A DNA stretch of 49,424 bases, from positions 1 to 49,424 of the forward strand of contig JACOUT010000021.1 in the NCBI GenBank assembly GCA_016177705.1. Direction: 5' to 3'. This DNA comes from Deltaproteobacteria bacterium. GTDB lineage: Bacteria; Myxococcota; UBA727; VGSZ01. Under the pieces are notes generated by a model. The model searched no databases and had not been told where the DNA came from. It was given only the letters and a program-made list of their open reading frames with translations. Positions 15,196-23,070 of this stretch are shown here, piece by piece; position 1 is the stretch's first letter, and each line of letters starts with the position of its first letter. The position numbers were made by a program, and so were the translations under genes.

Positions 15196-15220
15196 GGGGG
15201 CGTCGGTAGCACGGTTGAAG

Positions 15221-15232
15221 TGTCAGATGACA
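15221..15232. promoter_or_regulatory. short palindrome in the PlsB operon promoter region
   Basis: TGTCA-GA-TGACA, a perfect 5-bp inverted repeat with a 2-nt centre. It covers the position where the -35 box of the minus-strand TACCGA promoter (15208-15203) would fall, as a repressor operator would. No regulator gene lies beside it. Confidence 0.3.
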
Positions 15233-15387
15233 GATCCCGCAGCGCGGCGGTGTCGAGTGCGCGAGCGCACGGCGCGGGGCGTTCCCAGGCCGTCCTTGGC
15301 CTCTCCCACACGTCGAGTCAGCGCGCGAGACAATTTTGACGGCGCCTGCCCGGCGCGCGCACGATCGAGGGACCAGCCGGAGGTCGA

Positions 15388-15777
15388 ATGCGCCGTCTCA
15401 CGTGTCTCGCCGCCGTTCTCGTCGTCTCGCTGCCGCTCGCGTGCGGTGGCCCAGCTCCCGAAGGCGGCAACGCCTTCGTCACCGAGAGCGCGCTCGGCAT
15501 CATCTCGGACGACGCGGCCGAAGCCGGCACGGTCCGGCTGGTCGCGGTCGGCGTCGACATCGGCGACGCCGGCTGCTCGGTGGACGGCCTGCGCTACAAC
15601 GCCTGCACCTTCACGCAGACGGCGACCGCCGACTACAACGGCCCGCTCAACCTGTGCGAGCTGCAGACCGACAAGGGCCCGACCTACGTGTGGGAGTGCG
15701 AGGCCACCGACAACTCGAGCTCCCGCGTCGACCAGCTCGACGAGGCGCCCGTGCACTGTCCGGTCACCGGCCGCTGA
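15388..15777 (+). CDS. small secreted lipoprotein of unknown function
   Basis: A 129-residue protein. The ATG has a strong GGAGG six bases upstream. The signal peptide (hydrophobic 6-18) ends at Cys19 in P-L-A-C-G-G, a likely lipidation site. The mature domain contains six more cysteines (in G-C-S, N-A-C-T-F, L-C-E-L, W-E-C-E and V-H-C-P contexts) that may form disulfides in a small beta-rich domain. I know no family for it. It is followed at 84 bp by the L,D-transpeptidase gene on the same strand, but there is no sign of an operon. Confidence 0.7.
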   Translation: MRRLTCLAAVLVVSLPLACGGPAPEGGNAFVTESALGIISDDAAEAGTVRLVAVGVDIGDAGCSVDGLRYNACTFTQTATADYNGPLNLCELQTDKGPTYVWECEATDNSSSRVDQLDEAPVHCPVTGR

Positions 15778-15861
15778 GCTGATCCCCCCGGTAGCGCCGC
15801 CGGCGCGTCGAGCTGGGCAGCGCCACGGAACAAGTGCCACGACGGGCGCGTTGGCCCGGAT

Positions 15862-16605
15862 GTGCTCGTCGCGTGCGCACTGCTGCTCGCCGGCGCGCCC
15901 GCGCTCGAACCCGAGCGCGTGGCCGGCGCGCGCCAAACCCACGAAGCGCCGCTGCAGGCGCGCGCCGCTGAGCTCGGCCTGACCTGGCCACCGCGCGAGC
16001 TGTACCTGCGCGCCTTCAAGGCCGAGCGGACCCTCGAAGTGTGGGCCGGTGACGGGCAGGGTCGAGCGCTCGTGCTGTTCGAGACGCACCCGATCTGCGG
16101 CGAGTCGGGCACGCTCGGGCCCAAGGTGGAGCGGGGCGACCTGCAGATCCCCGAGGGCCTCTACGTCGTCACCAAGCTGCACCCCGACAGCCAAGGCTGG
16201 CTCAGCCTACGCATGAGCTACCCGAACCTCGCCGATCGCGCGCGCGCCGCCGCGCGCGGCGCCAGTGAGCGTCGCCGGGTCTCGCCCGGCGGCGACATCC
16301 TGGTGCACGGCACCTGCATCTCCATCGGCTGTCTCGCCATCGACAACGAGCCGATCGAGCGCGTCTACCTGTTGGCGTTGGCACCCATGGCGCGCGGCCG
16401 CACCATCCGCGTCGACGTCTTCCCGGGTCGCTTCGACGTTGAGCGCCTCGACGCGCTGTACGAGCAGGCGTCGGAGCTGTCGACGGTGCGCCTGTGGCGC
16501 TCGCTCGCGCCCGCCTACTTCGCGTTCGAGCGCACGCGTCAGGTGCCGCGCGCGTGGCCGCGCGAGGACGGCAGCTACGGCGTCGCCGCGCGACCCGCGG
16601 GCTGA
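15862..16605 (+). CDS. YafK-type L,D-transpeptidase (YkuD fold), exported
   Basis: A 247-residue protein starting at GTG with a short signal peptide (residues 2-15). The YkuD-fold catalytic motif is intact: G-G-D-I-L-V-H-G-T-C-I-S-I-G-C-L-A-I, with His149 and nucleophile Cys157. This H-G-x-C-x-S-x-G-C form is that of the YafK/DpaA subgroup, preceded by the usual strand P-E-G-L-Y-V-V-T-K-L-H-P. YafK/DpaA cleaves the link between peptidoglycan and Braun lipoprotein, whereas other L,D-transpeptidases form such links or 3-3 cross-links; which applies here is unclear, as no lpp is in view. The protein acts in the periplasm on meso-DAP residues. Confidence 0.85.
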   Translation: MLVACALLLAGAPALEPERVAGARQTHEAPLQARAAELGLTWPPRELYLRAFKAERTLEVWAGDGQGRALVLFETHPICGESGTLGPKVERGDLQIPEGLYVVTKLHPDSQGWLSLRMSYPNLADRARAAARGASERRRVSPGGDILVHGTCISIGCLAIDNEPIERVYLLALAPMARGRTIRVDVFPGRFDVERLDALYEQASELSTVRLWRSLAPAYFAFERTRQVPRAWPREDGSYGVAARPAG

Positions 16606-16672
16606 CACCGACGTCGCACGGTGCAGCGACGACGCTCTTTTTCCGTCGCCCGCTGCGTGCCAGGGTGCGCGC

Positions 16673-17890
16673 GTGCCGTCGACCTCGCCGATCCGCGTTT
16701 GCATGCTCGCCACGCTGGCGTTGGTCGCAGCATGCCCCGAGCAGCAGCAGCAGCCGCCGCCCCCGCCCGAGGTCGATGACGACGGTGAGCTGCTCGAGGG
16801 CACGGCGCTCGCCACCGTGACGCGCGAGCAGCTCGCGGCGCTGGTGCCAGCCGAGATCGCCATCGACAACGGCTACACGGTCTACGCCATCGGCTATCGC
16901 ACGCAGGGCACCGACGCCACCGCGACCGTGACGCTGCCCGACGGGGCGGCGCCCTCGGCCGGCTTTCCGCTGGTGGCGAACGCGCACGGCACCGTCGGCC
17001 TCGACGACCCCTGTCGGCTGTCGGGCACCATCTCGGGCGGCGGTCTGGCCGGGCTGTTCGGTGCGCGCGGCGCCGTCGGCGTCGCGCCCGACTACGTCGG
17101 CTTGGGCGGACCGGGCCTGCATCCGTACCTGCACGTCGAGAGCGAGGGGCGCGCCGTGCTCGATGCGCTCAAGGCCGCGCGCGCGCTGGCGGAGCGCGAG
17201 GGCGTGGCGACGTCGACACGTGTAGCGGTGGTCGGGCTCTCGCAGGGCGGGCACGCGGCGCTGGCAGCCGGCGCCATGCATGCCGAGCACGCGCCCGAGC
17301 TGGAGCTGCGCGCGGTGGGCGCGGCTGCGCCGGCGAGCGGCTTTCGCGAGCATTGGAGCGCCATCGGCGTCGCGGGGCCGCACCAGCTCTTCTACGCGAT
17401 GCTGAGCTACGTGTTCGCCGTCGAGGCGGGGCTCACGGCGGCGGACGTGTTCACCCCCGCCGTCGCTGCCGACGCCGATCAGTTGTTCGCCACGCGCTGC
17501 GCGTGGTCGCCCACCTTCGCGAGCGACGAGCCCTTGCTTACCGACGCGCTGCCCACCGCGCCCGCCGACCTCTACCTCGACGATGCGCGCGCGGCCTTCG
17601 CCGGCGACGCGCGCGCCGCGTGGAGCGACGACGGCTTTGCGCGATCGCGGCTGCCGTCCTTCACCACCACCGCGGCGGTGCGCATCTGGCAGGGCGACGC
17701 CGACGAGACGGTGCTGCCCGCGGCCACTGCCGACCTGGTGCAGGAGCTGCGCGCGGGCGGGCTCGACGTCGAGCTGACCATGGTCGAGGGGGCCGGTCAC
17801 CTCGACACCGCGTTCGGCTTCTTGGCGAGCCTCGATCGGGCGCGCGAGCAGAGCATTGCGTGGGTGCTCGATCGGCTGGCCGGCCCGTAG
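16673..17890 (+). CDS. lipase-like alpha/beta-hydrolase lipoprotein
   Basis: A 405-residue exported lipoprotein; signal peptide with lipobox L-V-A-A-C, then a Gln/Pro-rich spacer. The alpha/beta-hydrolase core has an oxyanion-type N-A-H-G-T, the nucleophile elbow G-L-S-Q-G-G (Ser190), an acid in W-Q-G-D-A-D-E-T-V and a late histidine in G-A-G-H-L-D. The layout resembles secretory lipases (the LIP family related to Candida lipases) that cleave acylglycerol or other esters. Start: GTG at 16673 (no clear Shine-Dalgarno); the ATG at 16703 is inside the signal peptide and less likely. It faces alr across a 15-nt gap. Confidence 0.82.
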   Translation: MPSTSPIRVCMLATLALVAACPEQQQQPPPPPEVDDDGELLEGTALATVTREQLAALVPAEIAIDNGYTVYAIGYRTQGTDATATVTLPDGAAPSAGFPLVANAHGTVGLDDPCRLSGTISGGGLAGLFGARGAVGVAPDYVGLGGPGLHPYLHVESEGRAVLDALKAARALAEREGVATSTRVAVVGLSQGGHAALAAGAMHAEHAPELELRAVGAAAPASGFREHWSAIGVAGPHQLFYAMLSYVFAVEAGLTAADVFTPAVAADADQLFATRCAWSPTFASDEPLLTDALPTAPADLYLDDARAAFAGDARAAWSDDGFARSRLPSFTTTAAVRIWQGDADETVLPAATADLVQELRAGGLDVELTMVEGAGHLDTAFGFLASLDRAREQSIAWVLDRLAGP

Positions 17891-17905
17891 CGGTCGGACG
17901 CTCTG

Positions 17906-19084
17906 CTACGGCGCGAGCAGCGCTTGTTGGCAGCCGTTGATCCTCGACACCACCTCGTAGTGGATGGTGCCCATCCAGGATGCGAGCTGCTCGGCCGAGA
18001 CGCGCTCGTCGCCGTCAACGCCGAGCAAGGTGGCGACGTCCCCGGCCGCCGCGCCCGGCACGTCGGTGACGTCGACCATCAGCATGTTCATGCACACGCG
18101 GCCGCGCACCGGGGCGCGCTGGCCGCGCACCAGCACGTGCCCGACGTTCGACAGGCGCCGGTCGTAGCCCTCGTGATAGCCGACCGGCACCACGGCGATG
18201 CGCGAGGCGCGCGTGGTGCGGAAGGTGCGGCCGTAGCCGACGTAGGCGCCGGCGGGTACGTCCTTCACCTGCGCCAGGCGCGCGCGCCACGACAAGGCAG
18301 GCACCAGCGTGGGCGGCGCGCGGCCGTGGCGCTCCGAGAAGGCCGCGAGCGTCTCCTTGGACGGCCACAGGCCATAGGCCGCGATGCCGACGCGCACCAG
18401 GTCGCCGCGCGTGCCCTCGTCGAGGATGGTGGCGGCGGAGTTGGCGGAGTGCACCATCGGCACCGCGAAGCCGGCGGCGGCGAGCGCGCGCTTGGCCTCG
18501 TGCAACACCGCGAGCTGACCGTGGGCGAAGCGGTGATCGGTGCTGTCCTCGATGTCGGCGAAGTGCGTGGTCAGGCCCTCGAGCGTGAGCCCGCCGAGCG
18601 CACGCACCTGCATGGCGAGCGCGAGCGCGTCGCCGACGGGCAGGCCCTGGCGGTTGGTGCCGGTCTCGATCTTCAGGTGCACGGGCGTGACCACGCCGCG
18701 CGCGGTCGATGCCGCGGACAGCGCCGCCGCCACCAGCGGGTCGTAGAGCACGACGCGTGCGCGCGCCTCGACCAGCGTAGGCGCGTCGTGCGGGAACACG
18801 GTGCCGCAGACGTAGAGCGGCACGTCGCGCGCGAGCACGGCCCGCACCGCGGCGGCCTCGTGCGCGAAGTTGACGACCAGCCAGTCGACGCCGGCGTCGA
18901 CGAAGGCGGCGCAGGCGGGCGCGAGCCCGTGCCCATAGGCGTCGGCCTTGACGACGACGCCGAGCTTGGCCGTGCCCGCGAGCGCGCGCAGCGTGCCGAC
19001 GTTGTGCAAGAGCGCCGACGCGCTCACCTCACGCCACGAGGCGAGCCCGGCGGTCTCTAGCGTTTGGCGGGCGGTCACGCTCAT
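17906..19084 (-). CDS. alr: alanine racemase
   Basis: A 392-residue PLP enzyme interconverting L- and D-alanine for peptidoglycan. The PLP lysine is in V-V-K-A-D-A-Y-G-H-G (Lys46), the catalytic tyrosine in Y-V-G-Y-G-R-T-F (Tyr284), with G-L-x-T-H-F-A (169-176), H-x-A-N-S-A (212-217), V-R-V-G-I-A-A-Y-G (230-238) and the family's C-M-N/D-x-x-M-V-D-V-T at the C-terminal domain (here with Asn). It lies 10 nt after the stop of the third parvulin-like gene, so it probably ends that four-gene operon. Confidence 0.95.
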   Translation of the reverse strand: MSVTARQTLETAGLASWREVSASALLHNVGTLRALAGTAKLGVVVKADAYGHGLAPACAAFVDAGVDWLVVNFAHEAAAVRAVLARDVPLYVCGTVFPHDAPTLVEARARVVLYDPLVAAALSAASTARGVVTPVHLKIETGTNRQGLPVGDALALAMQVRALGGLTLEGLTTHFADIEDSTDHRFAHGQLAVLHEAKRALAAAGFAVPMVHSANSAATILDEGTRGDLVRVGIAAYGLWPSKETLAAFSERHGRAPPTLVPALSWRARLAQVKDVPAGAYVGYGRTFRTTRASRIAVVPVGYHEGYDRRLSNVGHVLVRGQRAPVRGRVCMNMLMVDVTDVPGAAAGDVATLLGVDGDERVSAEQLASWMGTIHYEVVSRINGCQQALLAP

Positions 19085-19094
19085 GCAAGGGAGC

Positions 19095-20045
19095 TCAGCG
19101 TCGCTCGATGAACGCGGCGCGCTTCAGCTCTTCGAGATACTGGCGGAACTGCGCCTCCATCTCGTCTTCGTACAGGCGCTTCCTGATGTCCTCGAGCGCC
19201 TGCTCCTCGGGCTTGGCCTTGAGCGCGACGTGGCCGTCCACCTTGATCAGGTGCCAGCCGAAGGGCGTGCGCACCGGGCCCACCACGCGGCCCACCTCGG
19301 CCGTGTAGGCCGCGCGCTCGAACTCCGGCACCATCTCGCCGCGACCGAATTCGCCGAGGTCGCCGCCGCGCTCCCTGCTGCCCGGATCTTCCGACAGCTC
19401 ACGAGCGAGCGCGGCGAAGTCGGCGCCGCCCTGCAAGCGCGCGAGCGCCTCCTTGGCGCGCAGCTCCTGCGCGCGCCCGCCCTCGCCCTGGGGCACCAGG
19501 AACAGGATGTGGCGCGCGCGCACGCGGAACTCGCCGGCGTCGAGCGCCTTTCGCTGCGCGTAGTTGCTCTTGACGTCCTGGTCGTTGACCTGCACGCGGC
19601 TCTTCACCTTGAGCTGGATGATCTTCATCTTGGTGAGCTGCTTCTTGAGGCCATCCTTATACTCGGCGAGGGTGAGGCCTTGACGCTGCAGCGCCAGCTC
19701 GAGCTTGGCGTCGTCGAGGCCGTGCTCTTGCATGGTGCCCTTGACCACACGATCGACCTCGGCGTCGGTGACGTCGATGCGCAGCTTGCGCACCTCCTCC
19801 TCGAGCAGCTTCTCGGCGATCAAGGTCTCGAGGATCTCGGAGCGGCGCGCCGCGCGCGCCTTGTCGACGTCGCCGCCCTGCGGCACCGGCTCCGTCTGCA
19901 TCATCTGATCGAGCACGGTCTCGACCTCGGAGCGCAGCACCACGCTCTTGTTGACCACCGCAGCAATGCCGTCGATGACGACCGGCGCCGGCGCCGGCGC
20001 CTCCGCGACCGCCAGGGGCAGCAAGAGCACGAACGCGATGCTCAC
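19095..20045 (-). CDS. SurA-like periplasmic peptidyl-prolyl isomerase
   Basis: A 316-residue exported protein: signal peptide (1-15), SurA_N-like chaperone domain (about 22-165, opening V-V-I-D-G-I-A-A-V-V-N and with the L-I-x-x-K-L-L-E-E-E segment), one parvulin domain (about 175-275) with V-R-A-R-H-I-L-F, G-G-D-L-G-E-F and T-P-F-G-W-H-L-I-K, and a C-terminal helix that completes the chaperone module. This is the best-preserved rotamase of the three in the operon and the closest to SurA, which escorts outer-membrane proteins. Its GTG overlaps the TGA of the gene before it (GTGA, 20045-20042). Confidence 0.9.
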   Translation of the reverse strand: MSIAFVLLLPLAVAEAPAPAPVVIDGIAAVVNKSVVLRSEVETVLDQMMQTEPVPQGGDVDKARAARRSEILETLIAEKLLEEEVRKLRIDVTDAEVDRVVKGTMQEHGLDDAKLELALQRQGLTLAEYKDGLKKQLTKMKIIQLKVKSRVQVNDQDVKSNYAQRKALDAGEFRVRARHILFLVPQGEGGRAQELRAKEALARLQGGADFAALARELSEDPGSRERGGDLGEFGRGEMVPEFERAAYTAEVGRVVGPVRTPFGWHLIKVDGHVALKAKPEEQALEDIRKRLYEDEMEAQFRQYLEELKRAAFIERR

Positions 20046-21145
20046 GGTGCTGCCTCGGGCGCCGGCTGGTCGGCGTCGCGCGCGCGCGGTGCCTTGTCCG
20101 CCTTGGGAACCTCGGGCACCGGGTCGATGGCGCTCTCGTGCGAGTCGAGCGCGCGCGCGGTGGCGTCCTCGGGCATGACCAAGCTCGGCTCGAGGGGGGC
20201 TGTCGGCAGGAGCTCAACCACGCGCGCCAGCACCTCGCGGTTGACGGTCACGGGTGTGGCTGCGCGCAGCTCGGCGACCAGCTTGGCGAACTGCTCGGTC
20301 TGCCGTTCGCGCATCAGCTCCTCCTCGAGCCGCGCGCGCGCGCCCTCGAAGGTCTCGGGCCGCTCGAGCCTCCGGTCGAGGAGTTGGAAGATGTGAAAGC
20401 CGTAGCTCGAGCCGACCGCGTCGGAGACGGTGTTGTTCTCGAGGTTGAAGCAGACGTCGAACGCGTCCGGCATGTCGCCCTTGGCGAACCAGCCGAGGTC
20501 GCCGCCGTCCTCGGCGTCGGGCGCGGCCGAGTACTGCTGCGCCGCAGCCTCGAAGCCGATCTTGCGCGCGCGCAGCTCGGCCAGCACGTGGGCGGCCTCC
20601 TCGGAGGTCTTGAGCAGGATCTGCCGCGCGTGCACTTGCTCGGGCACCTTCTTGTCCTTGAGCGTGGCGTCGAAGCGTGCGCGCAGGTCGGCCTCGGTGA
20701 TGGGCTGCGCCTCGGCGAGCCGCGCGCGCAGGAAGGCGTCCTGCACCAGGCGGCGCTTCACCTTGTCGCGCAGGCCCGCGATGGTGAGCTGCTCGGCGTT
20801 GAGCAGGCGCTGGAAGGTGCCGGGCGGGTAGCCGTCGGTGCGCGCGCGCAGCTCGCGCTCCACCTCGTCGTCACGTACGGTGATGCCCGACTTGCCGGCG
20901 GCGAGCAGCAAGAGCTCCTCGTCCACGGCGGCGTCGATCACCGTGGTGGCGACCGCCAGCCGTTGCTCGGGGTCGGTGATGCGCGCGGTGCCGCGTTGGG
21001 CGAGCGCGGTGATGAGCGCGCTGTCCTTGATCTCGACGTCGCCGACGCGCGCCAGCACGTGGGTCTTCTCCTGATCGCGCGGATCGGCCGGGCAACCGAC
21101 GGCGGCGGCGAGCAGCACGAGCGCGATAGGTCGCAGGACGCTCAC
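20042..21145 (-). CDS. parvulin-type peptidyl-prolyl isomerase lipoprotein
   Basis: A 367-residue lipoprotein: signal peptide ending A-V-G-C (Cys18), SurA_N-like helical domain (about 30-170), parvulin domain (about 175-275) with V-H-A-R-Q-I-L-L, G-G-D-L-G-W-F and S-S-Y-G-F-H-I-F, and a C-terminal helix, then an Ala/Pro/Asp-rich tail. Members help fold outer-membrane proteins. The GTG start overlaps the stop of the gene before it (GTGA, 21145-21142) and its TGA overlaps the next gene in the same way, so all three should be made in fixed ratio. Cysteine in D-V-C-F-N is unusual in a periplasmic chaperone. Confidence 0.88.
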   Translation of the reverse strand: MSVLRPIALVLLAAAVGCPADPRDQEKTHVLARVGDVEIKDSALITALAQRGTARITDPEQRLAVATTVIDAAVDEELLLLAAGKSGITVRDDEVERELRARTDGYPPGTFQRLLNAEQLTIAGLRDKVKRRLVQDAFLRARLAEAQPITEADLRARFDATLKDKKVPEQVHARQILLKTSEEAAHVLAELRARKIGFEAAAQQYSAAPDAEDGGDLGWFAKGDMPDAFDVCFNLENNTVSDAVGSSYGFHIFQLLDRRLERPETFEGARARLEEELMRERQTEQFAKLVAELRAATPVTVNREVLARVVELLPTAPLEPSLVMPEDATARALDSHESAIDPVPEVPKADKAPRARDADQPAPEAAP

Positions 21146-22218
21146 GGCGTCGCTCCCGGTGCCGGCGCGGGCTGCGCCGCCTCGTCGTCGTCGTGATCGT
21201 CGTCGCCGGCCTGGCCGTGGCCATGCCCGTCGTCCCCCTGCATGCCGCCGTGCGGGTCGCCGTTCACCGGCGGCGGCGGCAGCTTCACGTCGACATGCAG
21301 CTTGCCGATCTTGTCGTCGTGCAGCTGCACGCCGTGCTTCTGCTTCAGCTCGTCGACGAAGGCGGCGAAGGCAGCGGTGCGCTTCTCCCGGAACACCACG
21401 TTCTTCACCTGGTTCTTCACCTGATCGAAGGTGCGCGTGATCTCCTTGCGCTTGCCGGTGCGCTTGAGCACGTGCCAGGCGCTCGTGCCTTCGAGCACCG
21501 GGCTGACGTCGTTGATGCCCTCGCCCGCGAACAGCCAGTCGCGCGCGGCCGCGCCGAGCTGCGCCTCGGCGTCGGCCTTGGACAGGTAGCGCAGATCGCC
21601 ACCCGTGCGCTTGGTGGCCTCGTCGGTGGAGTGCTTCTCGGCCAGCTCCTTGAACCAGTTGCGGTCGGCCAGCTTGGCCTTGTCGGCGGCCAGCTTGTGC
21701 ACCTCCTCCGCGGCCTTCTTGGCGGCGGCCTTGGAGGCGCTGTCCGGCCCGAAGGCAATGGCCACGTGGCTGGCGCGCGTCATCTCGGGCTTCTGGTACT
21801 CGGCCTGGTGCTCGTCGAAGTACTTGCGCAGCTCGACGTCGGTGACGTCGGCGAGCTTGACGCGCCCGTCGAATTCCTCGCGCGTCAGCTTCTGCACGAT
21901 GATCTTCTTCACCTGCTCCTGGATCTCGGCGTCTTGGTCGTACCCTCGGGAGAACGCCTCGGCCGCCAGCACCTCGAAGCGCACCTGCGCGTCGACGAAC
22001 TCCTTCTTCTTGTCGAGCTCGGTGTAGCGCGCGCGCACGAACGGGCTCTGCTCGTCGAGGCGCTTCTGGAGCTGCTCGACGGTGATGGCCTTGCCGGCCA
22101 CCACCGCGATCGGGTCGCCCTTGGCCTCGACCTTGGGCGGCCCGCCCGACTGCTCGGGGCACGCGCTTGCCAGGGTAGCCACGACGGTGACGGCGAGGAC
22201 GAGGCGGATCTGCGGCAT
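21142..22218 (-). CDS. PpiC/PrsA-like peptidyl-prolyl isomerase lipoprotein with His/Asp-rich tail
   Basis: A 358-residue lipoprotein: signal peptide with lipobox L-A-S-A-C, SurA_N-like N-terminal domain (about 30-145), a divergent parvulin domain (about 150-265; T-R-A-S-H-V-A-I, G-G-D-L-R-Y-L and T-S-A-W-H-V-L-K are still visible) and a C-terminal helix. The last 45 residues are His/Asp/Gly-rich (D-G-H-G-H-G and D-D-D-H-D-D-D), possibly a metal-binding tail. I chose the ATG at 22218 because TAGCCG lies 6 nt before it; an ATG at 22224 abuts that box. It is the first gene of the operon with two more parvulins and alr. Confidence 0.82.
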   Translation of the reverse strand: MPQIRLVLAVTVVATLASACPEQSGGPPKVEAKGDPIAVVAGKAITVEQLQKRLDEQSPFVRARYTELDKKKEFVDAQVRFEVLAAEAFSRGYDQDAEIQEQVKKIIVQKLTREEFDGRVKLADVTDVELRKYFDEHQAEYQKPEMTRASHVAIAFGPDSASKAAAKKAAEEVHKLAADKAKLADRNWFKELAEKHSTDEATKRTGGDLRYLSKADAEAQLGAAARDWLFAGEGINDVSPVLEGTSAWHVLKRTGKRKEITRTFDQVKNQVKNVVFREKRTAAFAAFVDELKQKHGVQLHDDKIGKLHVDVKLPPPPVNGDPHGGMQGDDGHGHGQAGDDDHDDDEAAQPAPAPGATP

Positions 22219-22282
22219 GTCCATCGGCTAGCATCTTCGATGCAGGACGCGAACCGGATTCGACCCGCGGTGAAGGAGCCAA

Positions 22283-23008
22283 TTGACCGACGAGACGCCC
22301 CCACCGGACGGGTCGACTACGTGGAGCTGGCGCGCGCCGTGCGGCGACCGTTTACAGCGCACCGACGACCGGCTGGTGCTCGAAGCCGTCTTTCCGGTCG
22401 AGGGCCTGGAGGCGAGCCGCTACCGCTCCGCGGTGCTGCGGGTTGGCGACGCGCGCTACACCTTGACGGCCATCGAGGGCGATCCGCGCCGCCCAACCTA
22501 TCGCTTCGCCCTCGAGGTCCAGAACCTGTACGCGCTGCCCGGCGAGCTGGTGGTCTACGACCCCGACCGTCACCGCGCGCGCGCGCACGAACGTCGACGC
22601 CTCGCGCTGGCGTGGCTGCTGTTCATCCCGCTCGTGCCGCTGACGCCGCTGCTCGGCCTGCTGCCCGAAGGCGCCAAGCGACGCCTCGGCGCGCTCGGCC
22701 TCGACGCCGGTCGAGCGACGCGCCTGTCGCTCATGTTCGAGTGGCTGCTGCTCTTTTTCGCGCTGCTCGGCTACCTGTTTTCGGGCGGCCTGTTGTCCGC
22801 GCCCGGCGCCGTGCTCGGCGCCCTCTGCCTGCTGTTGGCGGTCGACATCGCCTATCGGGTGGCCGCCGACTACGACAACCGGGCGCCCGGCATGTTCGGC
22901 GTGGTCGGGGCCTGTCGCGACCTGGCGGTCGAGCTGTGGCGCACGCGCGGCCGGCCGATCGACCCCGATGACGGTGACCAGGGTCCGCGTCCGGGCGCAC
23001 CTCCGTGA
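22283..23008 (+). CDS. membrane protein of unknown function, DUF3592-like position unknown
   Basis: A 241-residue protein starting with TTG at 22283, chosen for its GGAG 7 nt upstream. Residues 1-105 form a soluble domain (beta-strand pattern, with R-Y-R-S-A-V-L-R-V-G-D-A-R-Y-T-L and L-P-G-E-L-V-V-Y-D-P-D-R), followed by three hydrophobic segments (about 107-125, 151-165 and 167-185) and a short polar end with A-A-D-Y-D-N-R-A-P-G-M. I do not recognise a family or active site. It starts 58 nt from the divergent parvulin operon and precedes the pseudokinase by 62 nt on the same strand, so the two could be co-transcribed. Confidence 0.65.
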   Translation: MTDETPPPDGSTTWSWRAPCGDRLQRTDDRLVLEAVFPVEGLEASRYRSAVLRVGDARYTLTAIEGDPRRPTYRFALEVQNLYALPGELVVYDPDRHRARAHERRRLALAWLLFIPLVPLTPLLGLLPEGAKRRLGALGLDAGRATRLSLMFEWLLLFFALLGYLFSGGLLSAPGAVLGALCLLLAVDIAYRVAADYDNRAPGMFGVVGACRDLAVELWRTRGRPIDPDDGDQGPRPGAPP

Positions 23009-23070
23009 CCGCGCTCACCGCGTCGGGCTGGCCGCCGCGCTACTGATCGCGCCGTCGTCGCGGAGGCCCG

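Noticed and set aside
13582..15339. 585-codon plus-strand frame opposite the PlsB-type gene
   Set aside because: Low-complexity Val/Ala/Arg/Glu shadow; the minus strand codes a clear acyltransferase.
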